A stretch of DNA of 64,000 nucleotides from Rotaria sp. Silwood1 (taxonomy: Eukaryota; Rotifera; Eurotatoria; Philodinida; Philodinidae), in the NCBI GenBank assembly GCA_905250075.1, contig CAJNOP010000019.1, forward strand, positions 1,041,781 to 1,105,780, given 5' to 3'. Shown here piece after piece: positions 34,635 to 49,600 of the stretch. Under the pieces are notes generated by a model. That model saw only the letters and a program-made list of their open reading frames with translations, ran no database searches and had not been told where the DNA came from. A program made the translations under genes and the position numbers. Numbering within the stretch: position 1 is the stretch's first letter; every line of letters begins with the position of its first letter.

Positions 34635-37600
34635 ATGAGAATGATCTTTTCTTTAGTGCTGTTCTGCTGTACTACTATTATTCAAGTAAATAGTGTATTG
34701 GAAAATGTTTTTTGTACATTACCATCATCAATTGAGTTAATAATTCAAAATATTCCAACAACATTTGAGTTAAATGTACCTTATACAAGTAAATCAAAAT
34801 TTTACTAACTAAAATTCAAAGATGAGTTTTATTTTAGTTATTCTTTCTTCGAATAATACATCTTTATTATCCTACGTAACACTTGATATCGAATATATTG
34901 ATACAATTTTTAATATAAATAATGATTCTTTTTGTCTTCCAACAAATGAATCATCTTCATCATATATTTACAAGACAAAATTTATATTAAAATTTGAAAA
35001 AAATTCAACAACAACCAATTGTATTCAATTAAAGTAAAATTTATATTTGTAATTTGATTCATTTTTCACTCTTCATTTTTCTAGACTACATAATTATATG
35101 AATTCAACAGAAATGATAATAATTAATATGTGTACAAATCATAGCACAGGTGTAGACAATTATCGAAAAACAATATATAGTCATAAAAATAAAATTATAC
35201 ATATTCATATTTAGATAAAATATTTGATAATGATGATAAATATGATGTACAATCTTATATGAGAACAATTAATACTACTGAAATAGCACTTCTGGATAAT
35301 TTCAAGTAGGCAACTATTACTTTTCTATTCATAATATATATATAACTATCTATTGATTTAGTTGGTTAATTTTTGGACCACATGTACGAGAAATCTGGTA
35401 CTGAATAATATTATTAACAATTATAAAGATTTTTTTTTTTGTTTCAATATAGGTACACACATGAAGGTATGCGATTAAGTCGTGAATGTGATGCTGCAGA
35501 AGATGGTCGTGTAGCTATATTTAATAATCCAAGAGGCAAACGAAGACTAGTAAAAATCTTCTTTGCTTTATTTTTTTTTTCTTGTATTTTTCTTCTATTT
35601 TGGCAAAATAGATCTCACGTCCGATCGATCTATCAAATGTATCATTATTTTATATGCGTCTTGGTAGTGGAACGTGTTCACCACCTGCACCTACAGATCC
35701 ACCATTTCAATTATTAATCACAACAGATTGTCTTAATTATTCAAATTGGCTTGTTGTTTATTCACAACAGTAAAATAAAAAATAATAATAATAATAATTT
35801 TTGTTTCTTATTGAATATTATTTAAAAAAAAAACATTCTTTAGAATTTTACCCGGTATCGAACATGTTACTGTACCATTATCATTAAATAATATAACAAA
35901 TTCTTCAACTGTATGTTTAAAAATTGAACAAGATGGTGATAAATTTGTTGGTAGTGGTTCTTGGTTTATAGATGATTTGTTAATTACTCGATTTCGTTTA
36001 CAAAATGAATATTTTTTTGAAACATTTAAAACAATGCGATTAACAAATTGGTATCGGTTAGTTGGTGGTCACTTGAAAGTAAAATTTTGTTTTATAAAGA
36101 TAGTATAAAATTATTCTTCTATTTAGACATGTGATGGACGAATGAGTATGGTTTTTGAATCACATGTTGATATTCGAACAGATATAGGTGCTACAACCAT
36201 TGATTTTTCTCTATCAGGAATGATTGATTATGAGCGAGATGCTCTTTTTTATCTTTCAAAAAATAGTTCAATTGATTGGACAAAGTAAAAACAAAAAAAA
36301 AACGAAAATTCAATTTCTAAATTTTTATATTCATTTTTAATTTGTATTAAAATATTCTATAGATGGAATGCAACAGGTTTTTTGGACTTAAATAAAACCT
36401 GTAATGATGAAGATGTTATTACATTTAATGAAGAAAATTATCGACAATTATGTTCACCAATAATTGAAATTAGTCGAATTGATAATGTTCGTTTTACACT
36501 TTCAACAGGTAAAATTTGAATAAAAAAAAAATATATATTTTTTTTCATTTGTTTTTTATTCTAATTTTCTTTTCAAGAACCATGTATGAAACGCAATAAA
36601 TATACTTCAACATCAGCTGCAGTTATATTTCTTTCTATCTTTTATAATGTTTCAACTGCTACTTATTCAAGAACAATACGTCGAATATCATTACGTGACA
36701 TACCAGTTAGTTTATCACACTAAAAATTCAAATAAGTTTATATGTATATATATTTATTTATTTAGCAAACTCATAAAACTTTTCATGTTCGATTTGATGA
36801 ATTACGTCATAGTACAACATCATTTGGTCGTATTTGTTTATCACAATATCCTCAATCATCAGGAAAAAATGTTGATGTATGGAGTATAAAAGATTTTGTT
36901 GCTTTACCTTTATTACAATCGAATATTACACATTATATTCAATTGGGTTTAAATACAAAATGTAATTTACAAGAACAATTAACAAATGGATTAGGAGGAA
37001 TATCAAATCAAAAGTAAAAAGAATTATTCATAGAAGTTTTAGATCTTAGATTTATTTTGTTTTCTTTTTTATTAGTATTAATATTGAATATTCAATTGAT
37101 CTTGGAAAAACTTGGCATTTTTTATTACAACCATGTTTTCGTGGTTCAACTTGTTCACATGATGCACGACATGTTTATTCTTCTAGTATTATATTACCAA
37201 CATCGTGAGAGTTTAATAAGGAAAATTATTTTGAAATTTTGATTTTATTGTTGATTTCTTTTTCGTGTATAGTGGATGGCATCGTATAACATTACCATTA
37301 CCAATAGCAACATTACAACAAGAGTATATACGTTTTCGTATAAATACTCCATCGTTTACTATGTCAGCTTATTCTACAAGTAATTCTTGGGCTATTGATA
37401 AAGGTAATTGATAAATATTTATTAGAAACTAGTTGAAATTGTTTTTAATAGTCTTCATTGGACGATGTCCTCGAGCATGTAGTGGACGCGGTTGGTGTCA
37501 ATTAAATTCATGCAGGTATAGTGAATTTTGTGCTACTTATCTTTTAAACATAGAAACAAAAATTAATGAGAATGGATAGTAAAACATCAAAAGATTCTCT

Positions 37601-40600
37601 TCCACTTGTTTAGAATTTATATTCTATAGTTTTATTTATCTTTCTATATCAAAGACTATTTCTATTATTTGTAACATACAATATATTAAATCATGATCCA
37701 ATTATCGATATGATATTTCATATAAATACGATTCTCAAATCATTTTTTGTATTTCATCAGGTTGTTAACATAAACATTTCTATTATTTTTCTTAAGATGT
37801 GATACTGGGTTTTCTGGTGAATTTTGTGAAACAAGCAATACAACATTATTTGATCGACGATCATTTCTAATGGATAATAATGATAATCAAACAGATTTAC
37901 TGACTTATCAAGGTATATCAGATGTTACTCATAATTAATTATTGTATTTCTTTTTTAATTTTTCAGGTGGTCAACTTAGTTATAAATGCGATATAATTTC
38001 ACAAGGAAAAGCATTAGTATTTTCAAAATCTGGCTTTCGATACTTACGAATATCAAATATAAATGGTAGTTCACCAAAGTAAATATTTCGTTTTATGAAA
38101 TAAAATATGCCTTATTAATTTTTTTGTTTTGTTTTATAGATTACTTGAATTTACACTTCGTCTTGGTAATACAAATGCACAATGTTTTGGAACAAGTAAA
38201 AATGATCTTGATCGAGATTTAAAATCAATTTTATTATTATCATCATGTTCAAATGGTGTTCATTGGACTATAATTGATCATTTTCGTATATCAGATATTC
38301 TTGCTCGAGACTTTCGGTTTAGTTTATTATTTATTTTATTTTAATTGATTGATTTTTGTTGTTTTTTTAAAATTTTTATAGAACAATGAGTCGAATTTTA
38401 TTTGAAGAAAAAGTTGAAAATGAAAATTGTCTTATTGAATGGAGACAAATGACACATGGTGGAAATAATCAAGATGTTTGGGCTATTGATGATATTACAA
38501 TTCGTGATGTTATATCAAAAAAATTAATTAAAAAAAGTCTACATGTTAAGTATGTTATAATATTAGAAGTTTTCTTTTTCTTTTTTCAGAAAATATGTCT
38601 TTGTTTTTTTTTTACAATAGAAATTTTCAAACAAAATTAACATATATTCGACCAGGATATATTTTTAGTTTTCGATTAGAACTTATACAACGAAAAGAAT
38701 CAAAAATATTATTTGATTTCGATGATGTAAACTTCTTATTTGTTGTTTTTGATTTGTTAATTTCATTTTTAATGAATTTTTTAGATTTATCTACAAATAA
38801 ATTCAAGTCGAATTGATCTTTCAAATTATATAGATATTGTTTCTTATCAATCAGAAAATTCAACATTAACATTAATTATTACACTTCCACAATCAATATG
38901 GTATAAAAATGTTATATTAAATTTAACAATTATAGCTACAAAAAAATATACTTTAAATTTAATTCATCTTGGTGTTCAATGTGAAAATAATTGTTGGTTT
39001 AATGGAATGTGTTTAGAAGGAATGTGTTTGTAAGATAGAAAATTTTTATTAAAATTTTTCGTTAAAGTTTGTTTCTTAAGATATGAACAACCAAAATTTT
39101 TCAATCAATTAATAAATTTATCTTTACATGAAAATGATTTAATGAAATATAAAATAAATGTAGTAAGTCAAACTATATTAAGAATTACTATTGAAATATT
39201 TGCATTAAATGATTTAATATAAATTATAATAACAAATAGATAAAAATATATGGTTTATATTTCCGATGAAATATGTTTAGTACAGTTTTGAACAAGGATA
39301 ATAGAATATTTTTTTGAATGAGAGTGAAGTTCAATGAAAGTTTATTTGTTCTCATAAGTGAACGTTTTATTTAGAATTTTCACTTAGAATTTTTTAGTAT
39401 CTCTTAGCCCTGAGATATTTAATATTCGAAATTTTTTCATGTATAAAAAGATATTTTGTTTATATACTTACATTTCCAACAACGAAATACTAAAGAAATT
39501 AAAACTTGCAATATGCACTAATCTAAGTAAGGATTTTGTTAATGCAAAGTTTGAAGTGAAAAAACCAATTTTACACGTGATGTTTTGAAATATTCAGAAA
39601 AATTTCGATATCTCAAAAACGAAGATTCGAAAAACCAAACCCTTCTAGACTGTTCTGTTACTCATCAAAGGAACACCATCTCGGTCGAAAAATGCGTTTT
39701 AATACCTAGAGAGGTTTTCTTGCAAGCAAAGATCAAACAATAAAACGTTTCAGAGTATTTAGGTCTGTAAGTGATGATGTATAGGATCGTTGCAATAACA
39801 TTTATTGATTATAATCTAAAATATAGACAGTGACACTATACTAGAAAGAAAGTAGTTTTTTTTAACGATCATATATTCTTTAGTATACAATCATATTTAT
39901 AACATGAAGAATGTTATCATAATCATCTAAAATTTAAATAAATTCATGATGTTGAAGAAAATCTATGAAATATGAGAGCTAGAAATTCATATAAACAGAC
40001 AAAAAAATTTTGCTCAAACTATATTTAAATATAATGATTTCTGAAGTTCTGATTATTTCGTATTAAAAAATAAGCAGAGAATAAGAAACCATCATCTTCG
40101 TTTATGACCATTGTTACAAATCATTTTTAAGTTTACAAACTTAATCTATCCACGCCTAAATTAAGATAAAGGTTTGTGATTCGTTGCAAATTCATAAACC
40201 CTGATGGGAAGAGTTTATGATTTTACGCTTAATTTTTACAGTATTCGAGCTATGTTTTCACTCGATAAAATGAAATGATTAATAATATCACGAAAGGGAT
40301 GACGGATGCACAAATAGCTCTCTCTTTTGAGCACATATTTTTACAATTGTTATAATTTACATACTACTCTATGTGATTAAAATAAAATAGATCGTTGAGC
40401 ATTATGTTGAGATGAATCATGAGTTTTACTTTTCTTCATTATCATATATAGGTAAATATGTAAAAGTTTTAATCTCTAGCATTAAACAAAGTTTGTCTAG
40501 CCAAAAAACATTAAGCTCGAATTTGATTAAGTCTTGAAGCTGTCATTCAGGTTTAAAATATCAGCTGAAAAACTTCAAATATCGATCTATTTCTTTTTAT

Positions 40601-43600
40601 TAACTAATAATGATCTGTTCAGATTAATGATGAATTACTTCTACCATTTATTGATTCAACGGATCTATCAGCTATACATTTTCAAACAATAGCACGTACA
40701 ATAATTAAAAATAATCTTCTATTTGAATGTTCACCAAATGGTGGTGTTAAATGGTTTGAACTTGGAGTATGGACAGGAGAAAAAGATAATTCATTAAAGT
40801 AAAAAAAAAGAAAACAGAATCATTTAAAACACAAAATCTTTATTTTTTTATTTATAGAGATCATTATGTATCATTGTCTTCTTCTTGTCAAGCAAAACAT
40901 ACATTATTTCGATGGAAAAATTCATCTATTCAATTATTAAATGTAGCATTTGTCAAATCATATATTCAACATTATTTTATGGATGAATTCAAAGTAATTA
41001 AAATCTATTTTATTTAGAAAATGTTGATTATTTTTTGTTTATAGAAAATTGATTCATCTAAATGGCTTTATCCAACATACTCAATCAATTCATCAGGATT
41101 GTATACAAATAAAATTAATCATATTTCAAATAATAAAACAATATTTCAATTAATTTCAACAGCGATTACTCTCAAACAACATAATTATGTTATTATGATC
41201 GATGTATGTTTAATTAATTAATATAGCTTGAGAAAGTGGATAGTTTTTTTTTGCTTTTAATTGTGTTTTAGACTGATTCAAATATGAATAATACACGTTT
41301 ACAAGTTGATTATTCACTTGATAATATTACTTGGCACGAATTGATTGATACAAAGAATTTTGAACGACAAATAAATCGTTTTGGACGACAGATTCCATTG
41401 AATATTCTTCGACGGTTCGTAAAAACTATGATGAATCTATAAAAGCATATAATTCTTAAAATTATCCAATCAAAACGTTTCAGACACTCATAGGATTGTA
41501 AAATTAATAACTAACACTTTAGAACTCGACCTTACTACGAATATTTACTCATATTAGACAAAGTTCCCATCCTTATCAAGTGCAGTGTCAACATGTTGAT
41601 CACACCAATTACGATAGGACCTAGGTCTGAACTGGACAAACCAAATCATCCTGCAGTGCTATGTGTTTTAAAGTGTCAAAGATAGAACATATAAGATGAC
41701 ATAAGAGCGAACTAATGAACTATTGATTAAAAGTTTTAAACTGATGTATTGAAAGAAAATTGAATAATACATTTTGGATATTCTTATAAGAATAGAGAAT
41801 AAGTGAAAAAAAACGACGGTAATGTTTAGAAGTTTAATTTAAAAACACATGTTTACTCAAGTAATATTTCGATTTAGAAGGTAACATATTGTAAACTGAG
41901 ATTCGATTCATTAATAATTTTGCACATCGTTAATAATTAATTTCTCTGTTTAATATTTTGTAGTAAAATTTGTGATACTTTCTTTTTGAAAATTGAATTA
42001 TGAATCTTTAAAAATCAAGGAATGTCTTATATTCTAGTTGATATGATTGATAATAGAATTCTTCTAGAAACATAGAATACTTAAGTATAACCTTCAGTTC
42101 CGGTTGGATAAAAGTTCTCCGATGATTCTGCATATCTCTCAGTGTAGTCATTGTATTGACACTTTTCTTTCATGATTTGATCACTTCATAATGAACGTAT
42201 CAACGTATATTCTAGTTCAATATTAATACGAATTCAAAGTGATCGTTTATTTACTTTAAATCATATTTATATTGGTCCATCATGTCCAGCTAATTGTTAT
42301 GGACATGGAAAATGTCTTTGGAAAACTGAACAAGCTATTTGTCAATGTGATAATAATCAAACATCAGGTATATTTTTCTATTATTCTAAATAAATAAATA
42401 AATAAATAAATACTTATATTAAATATAGAAACAAATTGTTTACAAAAGAATTTACTTTTATCAAGTTTATATGAAACATTTGAAAATAAATTAAATTCAT
42501 CTATATGGTCAATATCATCTCATGTTCAACTAACACATCGATGCTATAATCGACAAAGTAAAACAACACCATACTTATGTTTTTTACCTAATAATTATAC
42601 TCATCAAAATTATGCTATAATTGGTCCATTTAAAGCACTTAAGTATATATATATTCTTTCTTATGTAATATATTTGATAAAAAAAAAAAAAACAATTTTT
42701 TTTTCTTTAATAAGATATGTTCTATTTAAATTTGGTTTACAATATGTTAGTTTAACAAATTGTTCGAATCAAATACTATTTCAATATTCATATGATAATG
42801 GTATACAATGGTATACAAAGAAAATTTTAGATGAAACAAATAATATATTTGAACGATTTGATGATTTATTAATAAATATGAATATTTATTTACGATGGAT
42901 TGAAGAGAATGGTAATAGAAATTTTTATCTGTTTTTTTTTCTTTGTGTTTCTAATTTTTTTTTTTTTATATTCGTAAATAACAAAAAAAAAGATCAATCA
43001 TGTTTAATGTGGAATCTACGTTCGATTAGTATTCGAACAAAAAATGATGAAAATCTATGGTTTGAAAATAATTTACATATAGAACAAAAAAATGAAATTA
43101 ATTATGATGCTCAAACATGGGAATTTCCATTAATTCAATCAAGTTCAATAATTCAATTTGATTTACAAATGTTTCCATTAAAAAAAACAAATAATACAAA
43201 TTGGTATTTAATACTTGAAATAAGTTCAAATATTATTCATGGATGGTCACATTGGATATCATTAATACCTTCGTGTAATCAAACAAATTTATATTGTGAA
43301 GATAAAATTGCTTCGACTGGATCTTTATTTCTTGCTCAATTATATCAACAACAACGGAATGTTACGATTCCTATACCAGATAGTTATGTGTAAGTAATAA
43401 TCATAAAAACAAAAACACAAAAAAAAAAAAGAAATCGATCTGTTTCTATAAATTAGTAATCAAGAAGTTCGTTTTCGATGGACAACAAGTCAATCTAATG
43501 CACGTTTTATGATTAATAAAGTTTATGTTGGAGCTGATTGTCCTTGGTTTTGTTCTGGTCATGGTTTATGTCAATCAAATGGATGTCAGTAAGTAGAATA

Positions 43601-46600
43601 ATTATATAAACATCAGAATATATCATTTAAATTTAAACACACATATATATGTCTTTTTTTGTACAGATGTAATCATGGTTATGTTCTACCATTTTGTTCA
43701 CCTGATCCTTTGACAGTTTTACAAGGTGAAATATTACCAATGCAACTTAATGCGAATTTATCTAGTTGGTCAGAAGTATGGGGATATGAAAAATGTTCAT
43801 TGGATGACGAACGATATGTTTTTTCAAAAGTATAAATTTCGAAATGATTTCTTTTCTTTGTTCTTAGTAAGTTGTTTTTATATTAGGCAGATACTCGTGG
43901 TTTAATCAGTCGAGAATTTTCTCTAGTCGGTATAAAATTTATTCGTATTGAATTGGATACATGTTTCAATCGAACTGAGGCATTTATTGATCCAATACAT
44001 GTTCAAATTTCATCAAATAATGGTATTTTATGGAAAACTTTAATGACTATAAAATATCGTCAAGAATCTCCACATAAACCTTGGCTTATTGAATTACCAA
44101 AAGACGAAGCAATAAAACTTTATTTAGTTCGTATACGATTATTTCAACGAGTAACAACAAGTATGTCAATTATAAAATAGGATTTTCTTTTTTTTAATAG
44201 GTTAATGTTTTTTTTTCTAAATTCAACTATAGAATGGACATCAATTTGGATACTTAATAAATTTGAAATGATACCACAAAAATTATCTAATCAATTTGTT
44301 AATAATGGTTCTTCAGTAACAAATCTTTGCAACTATAAGTATGATACGAAAAAAACATGTTAGCGCAATCCTTGCAGGATTAGAATGTAAAACACAATGT
44401 AGCGACTATGTTTAGTTGGAGAGAGATTGTTTTATACTATCTATTTTGAGACATATTCTGTTATCGTTCTTTTAGTTCCTAAACGTTATCAATATATGGG
44501 TCCTTTAGATCCAAAATTTATCGGATCCAGATCCGGTCGCATCGTACTTCGATACTCTCGATGAAATTTTCTATTTTCAAACCGGATAGCCGTTCCGAAC
44601 ATAGGAGATATTTTTGCCGGTTTTTTTAATTCGATACCTACCCGAAGAGTTCTAGAGGAGAACCAAATTTTCCCGTTATACTTCAAAAAATTTTAAGTTA
44701 TCTTATTGATTAATAATTTTAGAAATCATATATTTCCTCTTGAACTCTATTCAACAATCGATATTGAATTAAATGAAACATCATTTTTAACATTTCAAGT
44801 AATATATTGATTCAAATCTTCATTATAATTAAACTAGTTTTTTTTTTCATTACTATTTAGTTAGATTCTAATCGTTGTATGAGTGGCTCTTCAGTAACAC
44901 CAAGTCATTTACAATTTGATCTTGAATTTTCGATTGATTATGGTCAAACTTGGTCATTCATTGATCTACCAGCAACAATTGCTTCTAGTACTAACGATAT
45001 AATCATCACTCAACCACTTCGTGCAATTAAAAATATGTTCTTTTTACCATTATATGCTTACCGGTCATTATCAAAGTAAATAAATGTTATAATCAAAATT
45101 GAAATTCAGTCAATCTGATGATGCAAAGTTTGAGCTGACTGACCACTGATGTTACGGATTCAATATAATCTAGTGCTTTCTAGTGAACCCTATATCGGTG
45201 ATTCACTGTTGAGTAGTTATCCTAAAGCCATAAATATCTCATTAAAATTCTGAACTTCTCACAACAAAAATGGAATTTGATATTTGACCAGATAGTTCTT
45301 AAACAAAATTCGAATTTGAGATTTTGGCGGATGGTATCAGATTTAAACTAGAAGTAATTGTCAAAGTCGAAGGTAGTTAGACTCGGATAAAATAAACAAG
45401 TTTTTCTTATATATTTGATAAAGCATTATTTATATCTTTTACATGTTTTGTGAAACATTTTGTCTCGAACTGTCATTGACTGATGAAGATACTTCTAGGT
45501 TTAAATTAAATTAAAATTCTAATTTACATATAAGATATTACAAGAAAAAAAACAGCATACAATAAAATCTTATTCTTTAGATTTATTCGTATACGTTGGT
45601 TAGCTGCAAATTCAACAATTGCAACTCGTTGGCAAATAACAAATATTACTATTCGACCTGAATGTGAAGTTTTATGTGAATTAGATTCATGTAATGGCAA
45701 ATGTCGTTGTTCAGAAAGGAATAATTGTTTATTATCATCAAGAAAGGCAACTTATTTTGAACGATTTAATAATAGTTTATCTGATCTTATTGTATTACCA
45801 TCATTAAATCTTATTTCAACTAGGTAAATAAAAACAAAAATTAGACTAAAAGACAAACATTTGAATAAAATCTAGATTTATCGAATTTACTATTCATATG
45901 AATTGTCAACAAAATATTCAAATAATATCATTAGAATATTCTCGTAATATGGGTTTAAGCTGGCAACTTTTTAAATATATAGTTTTAAGTGTAAATCAAT
46001 CTTATATTATACATGAAGATTTATTAGATGAAATGAGATATGATTATGTTCATATTCGATTTATTTTTCTATCGAATATTTCAAACTGTTTAAAATTAGA
46101 ACAAGTATGAAATAAAGATTCTTTGAATTATATATAGTTGTTTTTTTACTTGTTGTTGTATCGGATAGATTATTGTCAGTGGTTCGATTATTCTTCAAGA
46201 AATGATCTATGGAAAGTTTGATCAATTGAAAAATTTTAATCCGAGGTTATTTGTTTCGTTTGGTGATGGAATATTTAATGGAACGTATTTAATATTTCCC
46301 ACGATAAGTAATAGTAATATATATGACAAAAAAATAACTATAGAACTTGTGCTGACTTTTAGATAAATCAAATTTAACTATTAATGAAATTATTACTGAT
46401 GATTTGAATATTTTCGAGAATTCATTTTATATTCAATTAGCAATCGTTCCTCTTTCGTTGAATCGTTGTATAAGTATGATAATACGTTTAAAATTGAAAT
46501 TAATATTCTATATTTAACAAAATTGTTTTTATTGAATAATTAGATATTCTATTTTCGTTTTCATCTGATTATGGATATACTTGGCAATCGATTGATTATA

Positions 46601-49600
46601 ATGAGATATTACTTTTTGATGAAGGTCACACTCGACGAGTGAAAATTTTTACTTGGGAATTAACATCAATGATGATCGGGTAAGACCATGATAGATGTAG
46701 TTAATCATTACTTAGCATAAACGAGTTGTGAATGGATACGAACTTGGATTATTTCGTCGTAGGATGTCAACTAACATTTGCTATTTCGATCTTACGAATA
46801 AATATGGACAAGATCGAGCCAGCAAAAACTTTTTTACTCGGAACGATACTTCTCATGATCCCGTAAACTTATGTCGAATGTCGAGCTCATTGGGTTCGAA
46901 ATATTTGGACCTGGACTAATCCGACGAACTCTAGTGTTCTAAATAGATATGGGCAAGGTGGTTCTGAAACCAAGATCAAAACGATTGGATCGACTAATCT
47001 CTAGTTATGAGAGAATCATTTCCATTGATTTTTTTAATGTAAACTACCGGACTATTGTATTATCGATCATATTGATTCTGAATTTATAAATGAGAAATTT
47101 TCTTTGATCATCATGTGCTGATTTTCCAAACTAAGAAAATTTTCATCAAGATTTTTTTTTCTTTGATCTATCTAAATTATAGAGCATGCTGAATCGAATA
47201 GAAAAGAGTAACTTTTTGTACTTTTAGCTGTTTCTTTTTTTCTGAAAAAATACAGCCATTTTGATTCATATAACAGATCTATATTAACAAAAAAGATGTG
47301 TAAATCTTCAAGATGATATTATTTTATTTAAACTTTATTTTTGAAAAAGTGAAAAGATTATTGTTTCATAAGCAATTCGATATATTCCAGAATCTGGTCA
47401 GATCTAATACGGTTTCGACAAAATACATCTTAGTTTGGATAGCCAGAATACAAAAACCTAAGAAGATTCCTCATATTCATAATCGTAATCAGCATGATTG
47501 CTAATCTAAAATCTAGTAGTTATTGTTAAGAAAGCAATTGGTCAGTTGAAATCGTTCCTTCTTGACTTATAATTGAAATTTTACATCAAAGTAGCCTGTA
47601 GTTAAAAACCTGTATTAATTGCAGAGAAGGATATTAGCCTAGTACTCTTGTTTTCTTCTCAAAACAAATTTTATTCATCAAATTTGATAGTATTTATTGA
47701 TTGTTAATCGTTATAGACAATCCCAACTATCTCAATATACCTGCGAAAGTTAACAGTATCGAAACTAAGGATCTTGTGGAATAACCATATTGTGAAAAAA
47801 AACCTGATTTTTGTTCTAATAGATCAAATCAAGTTCGTTTTCGTATTGATTTTAACGATGAACAGATATCATCCAATGAAGAACAGTTTTTCATCGGCAT
47901 ATCAGAATTGTATATTGGTTCAAATTGTATCAATGCTTGTAATGGTCATGGAATGTGCTCTAGCAATGGACGATGCAAGTAAGTATTTCTATGAATTCAG
48001 CGACAAAATATTTTACTTTGATTATACTTAGATGTGATTCAAATTGGACAAATACTGATTGTAGTCGATCATTAATTCGTTTTCCAAATGAATTGAATAT
48101 TCTTAAACATGTTTATTATACAAGTTATGGTACTACATACAATTCAACATGTGGTACAATTTTTAATAATGTAAGAATTCTATGAAAAATTGTTGATTGT
48201 AACATTTTCTTTAATTAGACATGTAAACGAGAATTCGAAACAAATTATATGGATATAAATCATGAACATACATATGTTCATATTGAACTTGACGATCGAT
48301 GTATGTCAAAAACATATATTCGAAAAAATGGTGATGGTTGGATACGTCTTCAATATCGTCAAATAAATTTACATCAATGGAATACATTACATATCTTCAA
48401 GGATCATCAATTAAAGTAAGTCATAAATATGTCGTTTCGCAGTTACAGTGTTTAGTGAAGTGTGAATTTTGTTAGTGAAAAAAGTTTTAACGACAACAGA
48501 TTTGTTTATTTTGTTTTTCCATTATCTTAAGCTCTTAACTTAAATCTGAATAGTGATTTTAATAATCAATGGAGTTTTCTAATCGAATGCATTTTATTCT
48601 GAAACTTACAAGGTTTCTAAACAACCGAACACATAGTTTTCAGATTCAGAAAGCTATTTTATAACAATGCCTTCTTACAGAGCAGAAAATTCTGAGTAAA
48701 ACGGGAGATCATCATGTTTTCTTGGAGTTTAGCTTAAAAAGTTAAGTTTCTTGGATCTTAAATGAAAATAAATCAGGTTACTATTAAGAGCATATGCTAA
48801 TTAAGGCTAAAAAATTAATTAAAGATGTAGATATATATAAGTGAACGTTATCAAAATAAACATATCATTGATCTATTTGTAACTTTAATAATATCATGAA
48901 TTTTCATTCATCACTAATATTCTCCAACGAAGTTATACTGAGATCTTAAGCGAGCCAGATTTAGTCCTAGGGAAAATATGAGAATAATCGATTCATAAAT
49001 TATTTATGGGTTAATGTTTTATAAAAACTTCAATGTGTCATGTACAGACTATTTCAAAAGTTCGATTAAGAAGAAACATGAAAAGCTCTTCGGCACGTTA
49101 AAAGATCTACATTTTTTTTTCTTATCGCGTAATCTTATTTCACTTGAGAAAAAAACGATTAATCAAATTAATGAGAGTTTTGTGAAAATAAGTCAAGATC
49201 ACATGTTTCAATTGATGTAACTCATCTTTGTAGAACTTTGAAACAAAATGTGCCTTGTATGTTGAATCACATGATAAGCTGTAGACGAATAATTGTTTAT
49301 TTTATTTATTTTTTTTTGAATAAGTATTATAAAATTATTACCTCAATATATTCTTCAACTTCGACTTATTCAAAATTCTCCAATTATTGGTCGACCGCCA
49401 TGGTCAATTGAACAATTTCATATATTTCATATTCATTCTCATTTACAATGGTTTTCATTAGAAGATAAAAATTATACGAAATGGAATTCAACATTTCTTA
49501 AAATTTTAAATACAACTAATCAAATTATTTATGAAACTAAAGATGTTTATTTTAATTCAGATTATATTCTTCAAATTGAATTTAATTCTATCGATTATAT

